Assembly: GCF_001039355.2 (NCBI RefSeq)
Contig: NW_019775506.1
Coordinates: forward strand, 78,134 to 114,078
Direction: 5' to 3'
Source: Lingula anatina
Taxonomy: Eukaryota; Brachiopoda; Lingulata; Lingulida; Lingulidae
Length of the DNA stretch: 35,945 nucleotides
This document shows positions 24,001 to 31,400 of the stretch, one piece after another. A program made the translations under genes and the position numbers. How positions within the stretch are numbered: position 1 is the first letter of the stretch; each line of letters opens with the position of its first letter. The notes beneath the pieces were generated by a model, which saw nothing but the letters and a program-made list of their open reading frames with translations, did no database searches and had not been told where the DNA came from.

Positions 24001-26240
24001 AATCAAACAGGAGCAAGAACAACTCAGGGTAAGCAAGATTATGGAGAGGAGACATTATTGTTAGGAAAATGGTGATGGGTTTGAAAAGGGGTTTTGGGTG
24101 GATATATGAATAATGAAGACCTGCATTAGTATGTAGGTGGATATGAGAAGAGTTCTTAGTATATGATAAACAGGTCCACATTAGGATAAGGAGACAAGGC
24201 ATTTGAAGATCAGTATGGGGTCATGGATATCTTAATTATGGAGATTCACATTAAAATGAGACAGGTTTGTTTAAAAAAGTGGAAGGATGGGCTGAGAGAT
24301 TGATCTTGTTGTCATTCTGAATAGGTATCATATTTGTATCTAAGAACATAGCTTTTCAATCATTGATAACATTTTGCCTTTTTTTTTTTTTTTTAATTTT
24401 CAGCTCCAGCTGAGACAACAGATGTCCAAACATTTAGATGCTATCAACACTGTGCGGCAGCAGTCTGAGGGAACTTTGGACAGCTTGAAAAGAAAGCTTT
24501 TTAACTTGCAGGATGTAAGTTTAATATCAGGTGCACTTTTCAATATTACAACAAGGAATAATTACTCTTTTTTTCTCACTACTGGTATATAATAGACTGT
24601 ATGTGTGTAAATGAGATGTTTTTCATTACTTAATTGAAAATTGTGTTATAAAAATGAAGTTTCCGACTATATAAAAGAAAAAATATTGGTTGTAGGTATT
24701 ATCTAACTCGAGAGGAGAAATGTCCGATTCTTTGTCACCTAGAAGATCACAGTCACAAGTGCCCTCAAGATCAAGGTCAAGATCACCAGCCAAGGTACAA
24801 TTCTTGGACAAATTAGAATCTCAGGTAGTAAACATTCTTCATATTATGTGGCAATACTTTTTTTATATACAGCATGTTCAACATTAAAGGTACATACGAA
24901 CCGAGCATCGGTGGAGCGTGGATTCCCAGTAACACATGTAAACCACTTCTACTAGATTCTTATATGACTCAAATAAATTCGACATGCCAAGGGATAAACT
25001 GAATAGATCACTCGATCAGCCATAAAAGACCTTTAGACTGCTCATTTCTTAAAATTTTTGGTTGTAAATTTAACCTACTTTCGTGACCTACTTTCCTGTC
25101 CCATTGACATACGGCTTGGAATGCCAGCAGAAAAATCCGTTCAAACATAATTTTCAGGTAAAATTAAACAATGCCTTTTGGTAATTCTCTTAGTTATACT
25201 ACTAGTAGTACTTGAAACTATATGCTGGCATTTGGTTGGTTTTTGTGACAAAAAATTGACTTTGTATGCATCTTTAAAAAAAACATTTAACAAAACTTTT
25301 CAAAGATTTGTTATTCACTTTTTATTCTGACTATGATAGAGTCAACTGAAAATACCTTCTATCAGTTGAGCATTCTCTACTTAAAAAGCAAATGAGAGAT
25401 TGTACAGGTTTGTTAACCAGTTACTCCTCCAGAAAATATGTCTCTGGCCTAAATAGAATTTTTTTTATAATGTTAATATTTGTGTTTCGTTCTCTTTAGG
25501 ATGGTCAGACATCTAGGTCCCCTGTACGAAGCTATTCTGCTAGTAGGTCCAGGCCCAGACACAGACGGGAGGACTCCATGGACAGAGTGCCTGTCAGAGG
25601 ATCCCCTTCAAGTGAGCACGAGTTGTATATCTTGTCCCAAAATTAAACTAAATTGCGTGCTATTGTTGAATGTAGTCTCTTAAGCTTTTTATAGCTTTAA
25701 AAAAAAACAAAGACAGAGTACCTGTCAAAAGATTTTTTAATGTAGAGTCTTTTTTCGTAAATAAGATTGAAAACCCCCAAAATGGATTTCCTTAAGCTTT
25801 ATGTGACATGTTTGTTTGTTCAGAAAACATATAGTATCTATATTTAGTTAACTTGGCCTAACTCCATTTTGACTGTTTTCACAAAACCGTATAAAATGGA
25901 AGCAGATTTCTGGGAACTTTCTGTGGATTTTTTAAAAATTTACCAATTATTTCACTTTTTGGAGTACTGAGTAATTTTGCTAATTCAATTAATTTGTTTT
26001 ATTTGCTGATCTGTGAATATGATTCAGTCAGGATATGTCAAAATTATACCAAAATTTCAGGTCCTGTTTCTGTGTTAAAACTGAAGATTCTCTCATTCTC
26101 ATTTAGGGCAAGGCATACACACAAGCAGTGAAGATAGAATACAACAGTTTATGGAGTCTATATCAAGACTAAAGGAAGAGACCATGGAAGAGATAGAAAG
26201 GACTAGCAGTACTTATTATACTTTCAAGCCTTCAGTGTGA
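1894..26240 (+). CDS. CNTRL: Centriolin, 3' part of gene (44 exons; 5' end outside window)
   Basis: In vertebrates centriolin is a large coiled-coil protein of the maternal centriole (subdistal appendages) and the midbody ring, needed for the end of cytokinesis and linked there to exocyst and SNARE proteins. Exons: 1894-2057, 2380-2508, 2831-2984, 3448-3668, 4108-4287, 4650-4784, 5270-5404, 5716-5841, 6130-6219, 6514-6618, 6972-7148, 7448-7531, 7894-8044, 8360-8470, 8724-8851, 9039-9153, 9456-9767, 10141-10220, 10378-10434, 10628-10702, 11209-11372, 11616-11826, 11947-12153, 12395-12459, 12651-12777, 13084-13248, 13648-13923, 14379-14596, 16497-16654, 16814-16887, 17310-17498, 17873-17926, 19800-19901, 20288-20357, 20987-21033, 21469-21531, 22197-22337, 22815-22895, 23125-23253, 23873-24028, 24404-24514, 24696-24794, 25500-25611, 26107-26240. 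Every junction keeps frame. The total is 5,882 nt (1,960 residues plus stop); human centriolin is about 2,325 residues, so a few hundred N-terminal residues are missing. Identity rests on the NVPEHH motif, the KRRAELREADRLL segment and the VAQDHCRRANRL segment, all matching vertebrate centriolin. Exon ends were set by eye from splice consensus and phase. Confidence 0.93.
4108..6618 (+). CDS. CNTRL: Centriolin exons 5-10: central coiled coil
   Basis: Exons 4108-4287, 4650-4784, 5270-5404, 5716-5841, 6130-6219 and 6514-6618. All start and end in phase 0, so any of them could be skipped without a frameshift. The product is long heptad coiled coil rich in Glu, Gln, Leu and Lys. Exon 7 contains a non-helical break (TISPDDLYQRL), as human centriolin does near RPEEVAARVDELRRKL. 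Exon 8 has a poor donor (AAG|GTTCTT). Introns 4, 5, 6 and 7 are 311-485 bases with nothing recognisable. Intron 8 (5842-6129) holds the inverted chimeric copy described separately. Confidence 0.88.
5968..6100 (-). repeat. Inverted chimeric copy of exon 11 start and exon 13 end inside intron 8
   Basis: The reverse complement of 6056-6100 matches 6947-6991 (intron 10 end, acceptor and first 20 nt of exon 11) with about three mismatches in 45. The reverse complement of 5968-6049 matches 8010-8091 (last 35 nt of exon 13, its donor and 47 nt of intron 13) with about one mismatch in 82. On the minus strand this makes an acceptor, a 61-nt mini-exon (6015-6075) and a GTAAGT donor. It was copied from genomic DNA, not mRNA, because intron sequence is included. 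Confidence 0.93.
6442..6502. repeat. 27-bp minisatellite before exon 10
   Basis: Two full units and a partial third start at 6442, 6469 and 6496 with period 27 (core ATGCCTTYGTTTTTAAGRTC followed by TCTCTCY). The array supplies most of the pyrimidine-rich sequence just upstream of the exon 10 acceptor at 6512-6513. Confidence 0.85.
6972..8851 (+). CDS. CNTRL: Centriolin exons 11-15
   Basis: Exons 6972-7148, 7448-7531, 7894-8044, 8360-8470 and 8724-8851. Exon 11 starts with a short Pro/Ser/Thr break (SGLPAEFLQPTPRYDTST) and returns to coiled coil. Exon 13 (LANELVQTQGELDLLQQLLA) matches the vertebrate stretch before the linker. Exons 14 and 15 (EITGLHDILEAQRDEILRLN; YDEELQRLSDELNNLRNKLY) match vertebrate EIARLQNVLD and EEIAELRREVSY. 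Exons 13 and 14 end in phase 1 and exon 15 returns to phase 0 with a CAG|GTTATA donor. Parts of exons 11 and 13 are duplicated in inverted form in intron 8. Confidence 0.9.
9039..10220 (+). CDS. CNTRL: Centriolin exons 16-18: Gly/Pro/Gln-rich linker and NVPEHH motif
   Basis: Exons 9039-9153, 9456-9767 and 10141-10220. These encode about 130 residues of low-complexity sequence between the two coiled-coil halves. It is Gly-rich at first (GEGGGDGGGHPSGTGPGS), then has repeated GQGQ and YVPV units. Vertebrate centriolin has a Pro/Gly/Tyr-rich linker at the same place. Exon 18 ends the linker with EVLFCNVPEHHDM, which closely matches the vertebrate motif (LHCNVPEHHNLE) and is one of the best identity markers in the window. 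Exon 17 spans both phase-1 boundaries and is the longest exon (312 nt). Introns 16 (9154-9455) and 17 (9768-10140) hold nothing recognised. Confidence 0.9.
10378..13248 (+). CDS. CNTRL: Centriolin exons 19-26: start of second coiled-coil half
   Basis: Exons 10378-10434, 10628-10702, 11209-11372, 11616-11826, 11947-12153, 12395-12459, 12651-12777 and 13084-13248. Exon 22 first encodes an acidic, Tyr-rich patch (YDVADSDYEYDYNPRQRK), then EIQCLEETLAKRRAELREAD, nearly the vertebrate centriolin sequence EIECIEKTLLKRRSELREAD. Exons 23-26 keep the vertebrate order (DEEFRNLDEQVKDLEER; ETLLENRRTELGKIKSQ). Exons 21 and 24 end in phase 2, and each junction recreates an Arg codon. Introns 20 (10703-11208) and 25 (12778-13083) exceed 300 bases; intron 25 carries a decoy of the exon 26 start. 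Confidence 0.92.
12961..12996 (+). repeat. Partial duplicate of the exon 26 acceptor and start
   Basis: CTAGATTGTCACTGAGTGG followed by ACACAA closely matches the true exon 26 start (CTAGATTGACTCTGAGAGG, ACACAA) about 112 bp downstream. A possible donor follows (GACG|GTAATT). A 25-nt exon here would shift the frame, so it is treated as a decoy or relic and not as an exon. Confidence 0.7.
13648..17926 (+). CDS. CNTRL: Centriolin exons 27-32
   Basis: Exons 13648-13923 (276 nt), 14379-14596, 16497-16654, 16814-16887, 17310-17498 and 17873-17926. The products follow the vertebrate order. Exon 27 reads EDIQQNEESLQILTSTVSKS (human EIEKEEENLQVVLRQMSKH). Exon 28 reads SINTLAKEKDLIQESYKSYD (human CVECLSKEKEDLQEKCDIWE). 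Exon 32 reads VLHRVKKELEREETKLSR (human MFQRLQKERESEESKLET). The exon 28/29 junction recreates an Arg codon across the 1.9 kb repeat-filled intron 28. Introns 26 (13249-13647), 27 (13924-14378) and 31 (17499-17872) show nothing recognised; intron 30 (16888-17309) carries a MITE. Confidence 0.9.
14597..16496 (+). other. Centriolin intron 28, repeat-filled
   Basis: This 1.9 kb intron contains dispersed repeat copy B (about 14709-15770). A second block follows (about 15771-16210) that is related to sequence either side of the N gap in intron 32. A short direct repeat (CATTTTCAAGGTGTG) occurs near 16050 and again near 16380. No exon is evident, and the phase-2 junction of exons 28 and 29 closes without one. 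Confidence 0.75.
14709..15770. repeat. Dispersed ~1 kb repeat, copy B
   Basis: Second copy of the element at about 605-1640, in the same orientation. Both keep TTGATTTTCATTGG, GTGACGACAGGACAATTAA and TCCTTATATATTATCAAGATC. The left boundary is near TTGTGGACACC. The right boundary is unclear because related sequence (ATGATGGTAAA, ATTGTGTAATAAA) continues and recurs at 18765-18815. Confidence 0.75.
16994..17163. mobile_element. hAT-like MITE, copy 2
   Basis: It lies in centriolin intron 30 and is about 170 bp, from CAGACGGGCGGATTTAGG to GGATCCGCCCCTG. It is very similar to copy 1 over the right half (GGAGGATGGATCAACAAAGA). No clear target-site duplication is seen, so it may be old or its ends may be slightly off. 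Confidence 0.75.
17968..18030. repeat. (TG)n and (AG)n compound microsatellite
   Basis: A TG run is followed by CATGCATG and then an AG run to about 18030, in centriolin intron 32. Apparent open reading frames across it are artefacts of the dinucleotide repeat. Confidence 0.95.
18115..18144. repeat. 30-bp near-perfect palindrome
   Basis: The arms TATGTACAGACACA (18115-18128) and TGTGTCTGTACATA (18131-18144) are exact reverse complements with a 2-bp spacer. It lies about 40 bp before the 161-bp tandem array and may mark the edge of the same repeat. Confidence 0.9.
18185..18665. repeat. 161-bp tandem repeat, three units
   Basis: Units begin at 18185, 18346 and 18507 with ACCGATAACA followed by GATAAGTG. 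Each contains TTTGGCTTGAAACT, CAGGTCAAGTTCGAAAATCA and TTATGCTGTTTTTTCAC or a close variant. Units differ by a few percent. No spacer or repeat pattern of a CRISPR type is present. It lies in intron 32 just before the assembly gap. Confidence 0.92.
18815..19190. other. Assembly gap of 376 N
   Basis: The gap lies in centriolin intron 32 (17927-19799). The sequence on either side resembles intron 28 at about 15771-15823 and 16060-16210, so the gap probably fell in a repeat. It could hide a short phase-0 exon. Confidence 0.99.
19281..19441. mobile_element. hAT-like MITE, copy 3
   Basis: About 161 bp, from AGGGGTGGATTGAGACC to GGTCCGCTCCTG, flanked by a 7-bp direct repeat TTATTGA (19274-19280 and 19442-19448). 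This fits the ~8-bp duplication of hAT-type elements. It interrupts sequence otherwise related to intron 28, so it inserted after that duplication. Confidence 0.78.
19800..22895 (+). CDS. CNTRL: Centriolin exons 33-38
   Basis: Exons 19800-19901, 20288-20357, 20987-21033, 21469-21531, 22197-22337 and 22815-22895. Several are very short (47, 63 and 70 nt), as is common in coiled-coil genes. Exon 37 encodes DLESVAQDHCRRANRLSQDL, a close match to vertebrate centriolin TIELVAQDNHERARRLMKEL, which anchors this block. Exon 38 starts after a weak acceptor (TTCGTATAG). From the end of exon 32 to exon 37 this protein is roughly 35 residues shorter than the human one, and the N gap lies in that interval, so a missed exon is possible. 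Introns 34 to 37 (20358-20986, 21034-21468, 21532-22196, 22338-22814) are AT-rich without recognised content. Confidence 0.87.
19998..20190. mobile_element. Foldback/MITE-like palindromic element
   Basis: The left end (CCCACAGATTTAGATCGATC) and right end (GATCGTTCTAAATATCTATG, then GGA) are imperfect reverse complements. A second inner pair (CTCCCTGGGGG and CCCCAGGGGGA) adds to the stem. It lies in centriolin intron 33 (19902-20287). No coding capacity is present and the family is not recognised. Confidence 0.65.
23125..26240 (+). CDS. CNTRL: Centriolin exons 39-44: C-terminus with RS-rich tail
   Basis: Exons 23125-23253, 23873-24028, 24404-24514, 24696-24794, 25500-25611 and 26107-26240 (TGA at 26238-26240). 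Exons 40 and 41 encode WRKEAVREKIKQEQEQLR and LRQQMSKHLDAINTVRQQSE, matching vertebrate WRGEALREKLRHREDRLK and LRHCMSKQAEVLIKGKRQTE near the C-terminus. Exons 42 and 43 are rich in Arg-Ser dipeptides (PSRSRSRSPAK; SRSPVRSYSASRSRPRHRR). Exon 44 adds a short helix and ends STYYTFKPSV. Exon 42 has a second possible in-frame donor after 24824. Introns 39 (23254-23872), 40 (24029-24403), 42 (24795-25499) and 43 (25612-26106) contain no recognised gene. Confidence 0.88.
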
Positions 26241-28304
26241 GACAATTTGGCAGTGTAGCCATTGTTTGTTTATTATTATTATTATTTATTAGTTACACAG
26301 TAACAACATGTTAATTTTGCTCAAATTATTTTGTAAACAGTATTTCTGTATTTTTTGTTAATTATCAAATCCTGTTATTTAAAATACTGGCACATATGAA
26401 TGTCGAGATGTCTTCCTCTGCAAAATTAACTTAGGAACATTTTACTGAATAAAATGAAATCTCCAGTTAGTTCACAAAGTTTGCTTTGCCAGTGGTAATA
26501 TAAGATCAAGAAGATGTTGCCATAGGAATCATCACCATTAACTCTCTGCAGGAATTTGTCCTGCCTTTGATTGTAACTGGGATGTGTACACAGTTACAGG
26601 CACATTTTACCCACGACATTGTGTCAGTGAAACAAAGCTTTCATCTTGCCTTTTACTTGTGCCTTTTATTTTAATTTTGCGATATTTGTTTCACTTACAT
26701 GAATATAGTGCCTTTTTATGCAGATTAGATTTTTGAGCCTGAAAATGCATTTTAAATGCAAACAATCCAGAATGTAAAATTTATACAGCATTGACCAAAT
26801 GTTTTTACTTTCGAAGCTAACATGGTGGCAGCTAATGTTTGTCCATCATTTTTATTGTTTATATTACAGACTTTTACGTATACATGTGTACATGCGTGAC
26901 AGTGTTATGATCTAGTGCTGTCTTGAGGAATAGATTAGAGTTCATTGTTTACTATATTAGCCATCTTTAATCTTCTTTGATACAGCAATTACATTCTGAA
27001 TTTATTTTTAAAATTTATCTTTGTAATGAAAATGTCAATTTAATGGCAGTCCTTTACAGAATAGACAAATGTTTGTGGTTGAGAGAGTAACAATGTAATT
27101 GCAGTGCATGTATTGAAAAGTTCCTTTTCAACATTTAGCAATAAACTTGTTGTATATTTTAAACTGTTTAACCACTTCTTTTAGTCTGTCTTACAATAAG
27201 CAATAAAATCCTGTTATTTTTCATTTATATGGTTTTGATATCACTTCACCTTTCATTGGCACAGCTAAGAGACACAACATTGCCTTAGTAAAAAATTATT
27301 CCTTTATTGGCACTGTTGTTTTGTTAGAAGTTAGAGACACAAAATATTGCCATACAGATTTAAATATTCATATCTGACATACAATACTGCTGTTGACATC
27401 TTCACAGATTTTAAAATCAAAGCAGCATGAAGTATGTTGCAGTTTTATTGATGCTGATCAATCACATTGATTGACAACTGTAAGAAAATGTTTTCTTAGA
27501 TAACGGCTCTCACCATCGTCTGGAAATAGGGCCCCATAACAAAATATCAGGCCTGCAATACTGCTGCAATCTGCAGTTCCTTGCAAATTTTCCGCAATAT
27601 GGCTGCAAATTAGCAGCAATAAAATTCTTTTTGCAAACTCTTTCATTTTGCAAGGAAGTCTTATAAGGTTAAAATCTATCTGTACATCATACTTCCGTGA
27701 GGAACAAATTTACATTGTCTTCCATTTGAACCACCAACAGCAGAAATAGCAAAATCCCCGTCACTTTAACAATGACTAATCACAGTTATACACTGTTTTG
27801 GAAACAGTATTTTTTGTGCTTGTCTTATTATCCAATGGACAGAAATCAGATGGGAGAAAAAGCCTACACCGGAAGGCTGCATTTAGTATTAACACTGATT
27901 TTAAATGTTTACTTTGACAATTTAATGCAAAAGGAAGAACAACAGATGAGCATTCATATACAAATTCAATCTCCTGTAACTTTTATCTAGTATATAAAGA
28001 AACTTCTACTTTATCTCTGGCCAAGCCCTTGAAGGTGTCCATCCCTAATTATAATATTGTTATTTAAAAGCAAAATTACATAGCTCAAGTTCCTAGATTC
28101 ATAGAAAAGTTCATAGAAATTCTTTCCAGCTGGGACAATTTTGCCTGCAAGCTGTAGTAGTTGACTGTGCTAGAAATTCTATAAACCTGTGGTCCCATAA
28201 TTTTTATTAAAATTAATTATCTGCAAACATTGCATTAAGCACTAACATCATTCTTCCTAGGCAAGAGATAATTGATCGGCAGCTAATTTTGTACGGTACA
28301 TGTG
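26241..28304. other. Convergent 3' regions of centriolin (+) and CRYZ (-)
   Basis: The two stop codons are about 2.06 kb apart. Plus-strand AATAAA signals occur at 26448-26453, 27140-27145 and 27202-27207. Minus-strand signals (TTTATT on +) occur at 28203-28208, 27444-27449 and 27303-27308. If the distal signals are used, the two 3'UTRs end close together near 27200-27310. A stretch at about 27540-27660 has repeated TGCAA/TTGCA words and may be a small repeat. No other gene is evident. Confidence 0.6.
27140..27207 (+). terminator. Candidate poly(A) signals of centriolin
   Basis: AATAAA hexamers lie at 27140-27145 and 27202-27207, and an earlier one is at 26448-26453. Which is used cannot be told from the sequence alone. 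Confidence 0.45.
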
Positions 28305-28466
28305 CTATATCTGCAGAACCAGGTTTCCCTTGGACCCCTGATTGCTGATGACATCTATGTGTGCTTGTGGCGCCTCCTTCAGGTCATATTTCCTGTGTAC
28401 CACTGGTTTCAACCAGCCCTGTTCCATACCAGCATACATGAAGCTTCCCATCATTTCCCATTCATG
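28305..28466 (-). CDS. CRYZ: CRYZ coding exon 8 (C-terminus)
   Basis: Residues 282-334, with [20 protein letters not shown] matching human [20 protein letters not shown]. It ends SKGNLVLQI, then TAG (28305-28307 on +). The intron before it (28467-28982) holds nothing recognised. Confidence 0.93.
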   Translation of the reverse strand, partial: HEWEMMGSFMYAGMEQGWLKPVVHRKYDLKEAPQAHIDVISNQGSKGNLVLQI

Positions 28467-31400
28467 CTGCAATGTAAATTTTTGATAAAAATCAGTCTGA
28501 CTCAGTCATACCCAAGTAATAGTACGACAAGCAATACACAATCCAATGAGTGCTGTTTACCTGTCACAAGTTAAGGCACAGACAGAAGAAATCAATGCAT
28601 TTATTAAATGTGTTATCAAGTAATTTAATTGTTTGAACCACAACCACATGGCTGTTTTGTACAATAAATAGATAAAGTGTCTGAAACTAAAAAATTTTTG
28701 ATTTGATGCTTGGAACTAATGAACACCTATTAGGTTGATTTTTAATATTTTCAAACATTTAAAACAAAGGACAATCAGTGAGTGAATATATACAAATTTT
28801 TAATCATCACACAATGAATAAAGCAGGCATTGGACAATTTACCTAATTAATAAACAAAGTTATTTGTAACTGAATTATATTGCAAAAGAATGCTTAATGG
28901 GGAAAGCTGGCATGAAAAATCAAGCTCTAAAATTACGGTTTCAACATTAAAGAGTAAAAAAATTTTTAATAAATAAGCATACCGGTTCAGTCACCATGAG
29001 CATGACTCCAATAACTGATGTTTCAACTGTCATCAGTTGACGAGGGTTGATCTCACAACTCCCACGATTACCTATAATCTAAAATACAGAACTTGGGGGT
29101 AAATGTTTGAATTCAATTTATGAATACAATAAATGTGCACTCTTGTCTTTTATCTACACAATAATGAACATTCATTATCTGTCTTTTAATTTGAATCTCT
29201 GGTCGCATAAAAATAAAAAGATCATCAAGATGTGATGTTAGTAAAAAATATTATTACAAAAACAATGTGATGAAAAAAGTGATAGAATACATAATGGTCC
29301 CCAAGAAAATGTACAACTTACACATTATACATGGATTTAGCTTATAAAATGTTCTATAAAAGTATAACAATTTGTCTACCAGAATGCGGCCATGTTTCTT
29401 GCAAAGCATCGTGTCAGCAGGCAGGTTTACATTGGCCAACATCTCCAATATAATATCAACTCCCTTACCATCTGTGGCCTCCTATAGGAAAATACAGATT
29501 GAAACATAAATACAGACAAATAAGAACTTAAACATAGTGAAAACATGCCCATAGAAAAAGTGAGGATCAACCCATATGCCTCTTAGTTTTTTCTCATCCT
29601 TCTTCATTAAGCCTAAGAATACTTTTGTCATCTTAATTCCAATTTCCTGTGACAGGACACATCAAACATCACCTTTATTTTGTCCAGGTACCCCTCTTCC
29701 TTGTGATTAAAAGCATGGTGGGCCCCATTCTCCTTGACAAGATGCAGGCCCTCTGCTGTGCTGGCAGTACCTATAACCTGCAGACCCAGGTTCTTAGCTA
29801 TCTGACAAGCTGCCAAACCAACCTAAGAAAATAATATACAAAAAAATAAAGTTTAATCTCATTTCTAGATCTGCAATTTCTGTAAATACTTATATTCTAA
29901 ATATATTTCATACTAGGAAAATATACTGTGGCACTGAGCAACCTTCAAGCAATTAAAATATAATAAAATATTTTTGCTGACCAGAAGCCTCAGAGAGGAT
30001 GAAGACACCAACTTGTAATGCTGAATAATTATATGCAAACTGCCAATGCCTGGGGTCAATAAACATGTGTTTGCCAGAAAAAATTACTGATAATACTGAT
30101 CCACACATTTGAGTATCTTAACATGATATTTAAAAAGGTATCTTTACTATCTAGATGATTTCTATAATATGGTATCTGTAATGTGATGTTTACAATGAAA
30201 ACTTACTCCGCCACTTGCACCATGGACAAGCACAGTTTCTCCTGGTTTAGCACTGCCCCTAAAAACAGTGAGCGAAATTCCTCTTACTAGTACAAGGAAA
30301 ATACATATTAACCAGGCCATTGCCGGGGGGCAAACTAACTGCCCTTTCTTCCCGGCAAAGGCCTACCTAGGTAAAAATTGATCTAGTTACATGAAAGTTT
30401 CTCGGTAAAAGGTCCCATGTTCCAGAAAAAGACCCCTACCCCCTTTGAAATTGCTGGCTATGGGCCTGTTACCAGTAGTTCCAAAGTTATGGCTAGTCAT
30501 CAGTGAGTTTCAGAAAGATTCTATGAACTGCTGTTATCAGTATGCTTCTACCATTTCCAGTAATTGCCCAAACCCAGGGTGTAGTAACTTCCATCAGCAT
30601 ATGACAAGTTACCAAACTAAAGAAAATAACTGAACTGTACCTAATAACAAGGGCCCTATATGCAGTGAAGTAGGGGACTCCAACACAAGCTCCCTGTGTA
30701 AACTCCAAGTTTTTATGGAGTTTAAAGGTTGTCCTGTCATCAGCCACTGCATACTCGGCATACCCACCAGAAGCTGTGCGAACTGTGTACACGTGGTCTC
30801 CTTTCTAGAAAATTTTGTTGCAGAGGTTGGAGCTTGGAATATTATGAAATATTCATTTATTTACGAAAATATTAAAGTCTAAAAACACTCCTCCCCCCCC
30901 CCCCATGCACACACACACACATGCACACTGACAAATAAACTTTTTATCATTGTATATATTATACAATTTGTCAATTAATCTATAATTTTATCTACTTAAA
31001 CAGATAATTAATCAAAGTGCACTTCAAAATTCATGTAATCACGTTTTTCCTGGTTGCAACAGATGGGTTGTTATTCATCATGATATCATATTATACTGGT
31101 ATCTGAACATTCCCAAACTCATTTCTTCATTAAATTGCAAAGCTGGAAACATGAACTTGTACTGTCTTTAACTCCAAAACTTGTGGAGTTAAACCAAACA
31201 GTGAAGTGAAGTCACAGCAATCACTTACTTTAAACTTAGTGACCTCTTCCCCTAATTCCTCCACTATTCCTGACACGTCCATGCCAGGGGTATAGGGCAA
31301 TGGTGGCTTCACTGTGTGTGTTCCTGTGCGGATATATGTGTCCACTGGGTTTATCCCTGCAGCTGCTACCTTGATCAAAACCTGGAGAGATGTACTTAGA

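Noticed and set aside
24885-25150. GC-richer stretch in intron 42 that looks like an interspersed repeat
   Set aside because: No second copy or inverted ends found in the window, so it cannot be supported as an element.
25480-25683. 67-codon frame over exon 43
   Set aside because: It is in the wrong frame; the RS-rich frame is the one consistent with the phase of exon 42.
27458-27646. Minus-strand frame with an apparent hydrophobic start
   Set aside because: It falls in the probable CRYZ 3'UTR in a TGCAA-rich repeat; too short and not recognisable.
30445-30633. Plus-strand open frame, repeated at 32418-32648
   Set aside because: It lies in CRYZ intron 3, antisense to the gene, and has no protein-like features.
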